59,660 bases of DNA from an uncultured Verrucomicrobiales bacterium (lineage in GTDB: Bacteria > Verrucomicrobiota > Verrucomicrobiia > Verrucomicrobiales > Akkermansiaceae), in NCBI GenBank assembly GCA_937951675.1, contig CALFBI010000012.1:1-59660 (forward strand), in the 5' to 3' direction. Below, piece after piece: positions 58,912 to 59,660 of this stretch (positions are counted from its first letter, which is position 1; each line of letters opens with the position of its first letter). The notes under the pieces were generated by a model, which did not search any database, was not told the origin of the DNA, and saw only the letters and a list, made by a program, of their open reading frames with translations. Both the position numbers and the translations under genes were made by a program.

Positions 58912-59559
58912 GGAATACGCACCACCAAATCAAATGAGGTTGCAAGTGGAGTTGTTTCCAGCTATACCTACGCGGTGAATCAATTAGGACAGCGCACTCA
59001 AGTCAGCCAAGCCGGCTCGGCTTTTGCGACCGCGCAGTCCATTGAATGGGGATACGATCCCCTCGGGCAAGTCACCGAAGCGGATCACAGCGCCGACAAT
59101 AGCCAAGATCGCAATTTTGGCTACGACCAGATCGGAAATCGAATCACCGCCACCGAGGGAAGTAACGCAGCGCAGAGCTACACCTGGGACGGTGACCGAT
59201 GCGAGCAAGCGAGCATTGGAGACAGGAGTGAAGCGACGTGCCCGCAGGGGCAAAAAAGAAGGAAGGCCTTTTTTGATCAAAATAGACTTTTGAGCACCAC
59301 TGAAGCGTCAAGCAGCGCAACCGCTCAATACGAATACGACTACCTCAGTCGCCGGGTGAAGAAAGCCGAAGGAGGCGACACTACCACCTACCTCTACGAA
59401 GGGTGGAATCCAGTGCTTCAAACCAAGAATGGCACCGAGCACACGCGCTACAGCTGGGGAATGGACCTCAGTGGCAGCATGCAAGGAGCCGGTGGCGTAG
59501 GAGGATTACTCTCGGTTCACATTAGGAACGGTAAAGGAAAATGGGTTCTTGCGGGCTAA
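58912..59559 (+). pseudogene. Rhs/YD-repeat cassette, copy 4, truncated and internally deleted
   Basis: Homology to the core starts directly at the boundary element (GIRTTKSNEVASGVVSSY). The only start codon in frame before the core body is a GTG at 58975, which gives 194 residues. A net in-frame loss of 32 codons removes the YDSIDGQALSYDPDGN-type segment between two CTACAC sequences (copy 3: AACTACACC ... CCTACACTT; copy 4: AGCTACACC). The copy ends after GGVGGLLSVH with a 12-residue tail (IRNGKGKWVLAG), so the entire Rhs-associated core end is missing. A partner-like gene starts 13 bases on. Confidence 0.75.
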
Positions 59560-59571
59560 AAATTAAATTAA

Positions 59572-59660
59572 ATGTTGGATTTTCAAACATTACAAAAATT
59601 TCTTTTAGTTTTTATAGTATTTTCTATATTTGGAAGCTGCAAAACAGCTTCCAAATATAC
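59572..59660 (+). CDS. start of a lipoprotein gene after copy 4 (cut by window edge)
   Basis: The ATG at 59572 opens a frame that runs off the window: 29 codons, beginning MLDFQTLQKFLLVFIVFSIF and then GSCKTASKY. A lipoprotein signal with lipobox FGSC is clear. The position, just after an Rhs tip, is the same as for the other partner genes, so it is probably the fourth candidate immunity lipoprotein. Confidence 0.55.
   Translation, partial: MLDFQTLQKFLLVFIVFSIFGSCKTASKY

Noticed and set aside
53253-59660. CRISPR array or tandem satellite as an explanation for the repeats
   Set aside because: The repeat units are about 0.6-1.7 kb coding modules with short boundary motifs at irregular distances; there are no short regularly spaced repeats.

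Overview
The window looks like chromosome from a Gram-negative, rod-shaped, heterotrophic bacterium, most probably a member of the Verrucomicrobiota (Opitutae or a relative). This is an inference from gene content, not from a marker gene. The lipid A genes lpxI and lpxB, a beta-barrel porin and lipoproteins indicate an outer membrane. The GntR-LacI fusion regulator, the DUF1080-type secreted protein, the LamG/heparinase-like polysaccharide-active protein, the two bactofilins and the GH57 plus glycosyltransferase pair fit that phylum. Most of the window is ordinary, densely packed housekeeping DNA.

Layout. 1-2580: start of an NrtA/CmpA-like substrate-binding protein gene, a porin and a divergent LysR regulator. 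2607-6088: a divergent HrgA-like protein and argJ/argC. 6201-6277: tRNA-Pro(GGG). 6353-10109: a DUF1080-type secreted protein, lpxI, a KhpA-like KH protein and nadA. 10211-12824: two bactofilins, one with zinc ribbons, and a membrane-anchored TPR protein. 12927-16177: lpxB, a membrane protein, a CAP-domain lipoprotein and an orphan ParA. 16274-22666: a SWIM-SNF2 helicase, a GntR-LacI regulator, a PgpH-like HD protein and ybeY. 22785-28052: a type II secretion/type IV pilus operon with two tandem assembly ATPases, a GspF/PilC platform and a GspG-like pseudopilin. 28133-31209: a basic hypothetical protein, a glycogen-synthase-like glycosyltransferase and a GH57 enzyme. 31260-37357 (minus strand): mreB-mreC-mreD-mrdA-rng, the cell elongation cluster, with a clear terminator. 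37542-47641: thiD, fthC, an ECF sigma factor, an M48 protease, a large TPR protein, an NtrC-type regulator, uppS, purA and carA. 47853-53145: a LamG/heparinase-like protein, a CvfB-like S1 protein and a homocysteine S-methyltransferase family protein.

From about 53250 to the right edge the character changes. Four partial Rhs/YD-repeat copies lie head to tail on the plus strand. All share a GC-richer core. They end in different AT-richer C-terminal tips, and each is followed closely by a small, unrelated membrane or lipoprotein gene (128, 81, 141 residues, and one cut by the window edge). Between the units lies a recurring two-part DNA element. Part 1 (AAATAGCAGCAGCCAACAGC-like) even supplies the stop codon of two unrelated partner genes. 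Part 2 (AATTGGGGTCAGTCC-like) sits just before the next Rhs core and is crossed in different reading frames in different copies, so it is conserved as DNA and not as peptide. I read the region as an array of orphan Rhs C-terminal cassettes, each a variable tip plus a candidate immunity gene, that could supply tips to a full-length Rhs gene elsewhere. This array is the most interesting part of the window. The toxin and immunity roles are inferred from architecture; no toxin domain was recognised.
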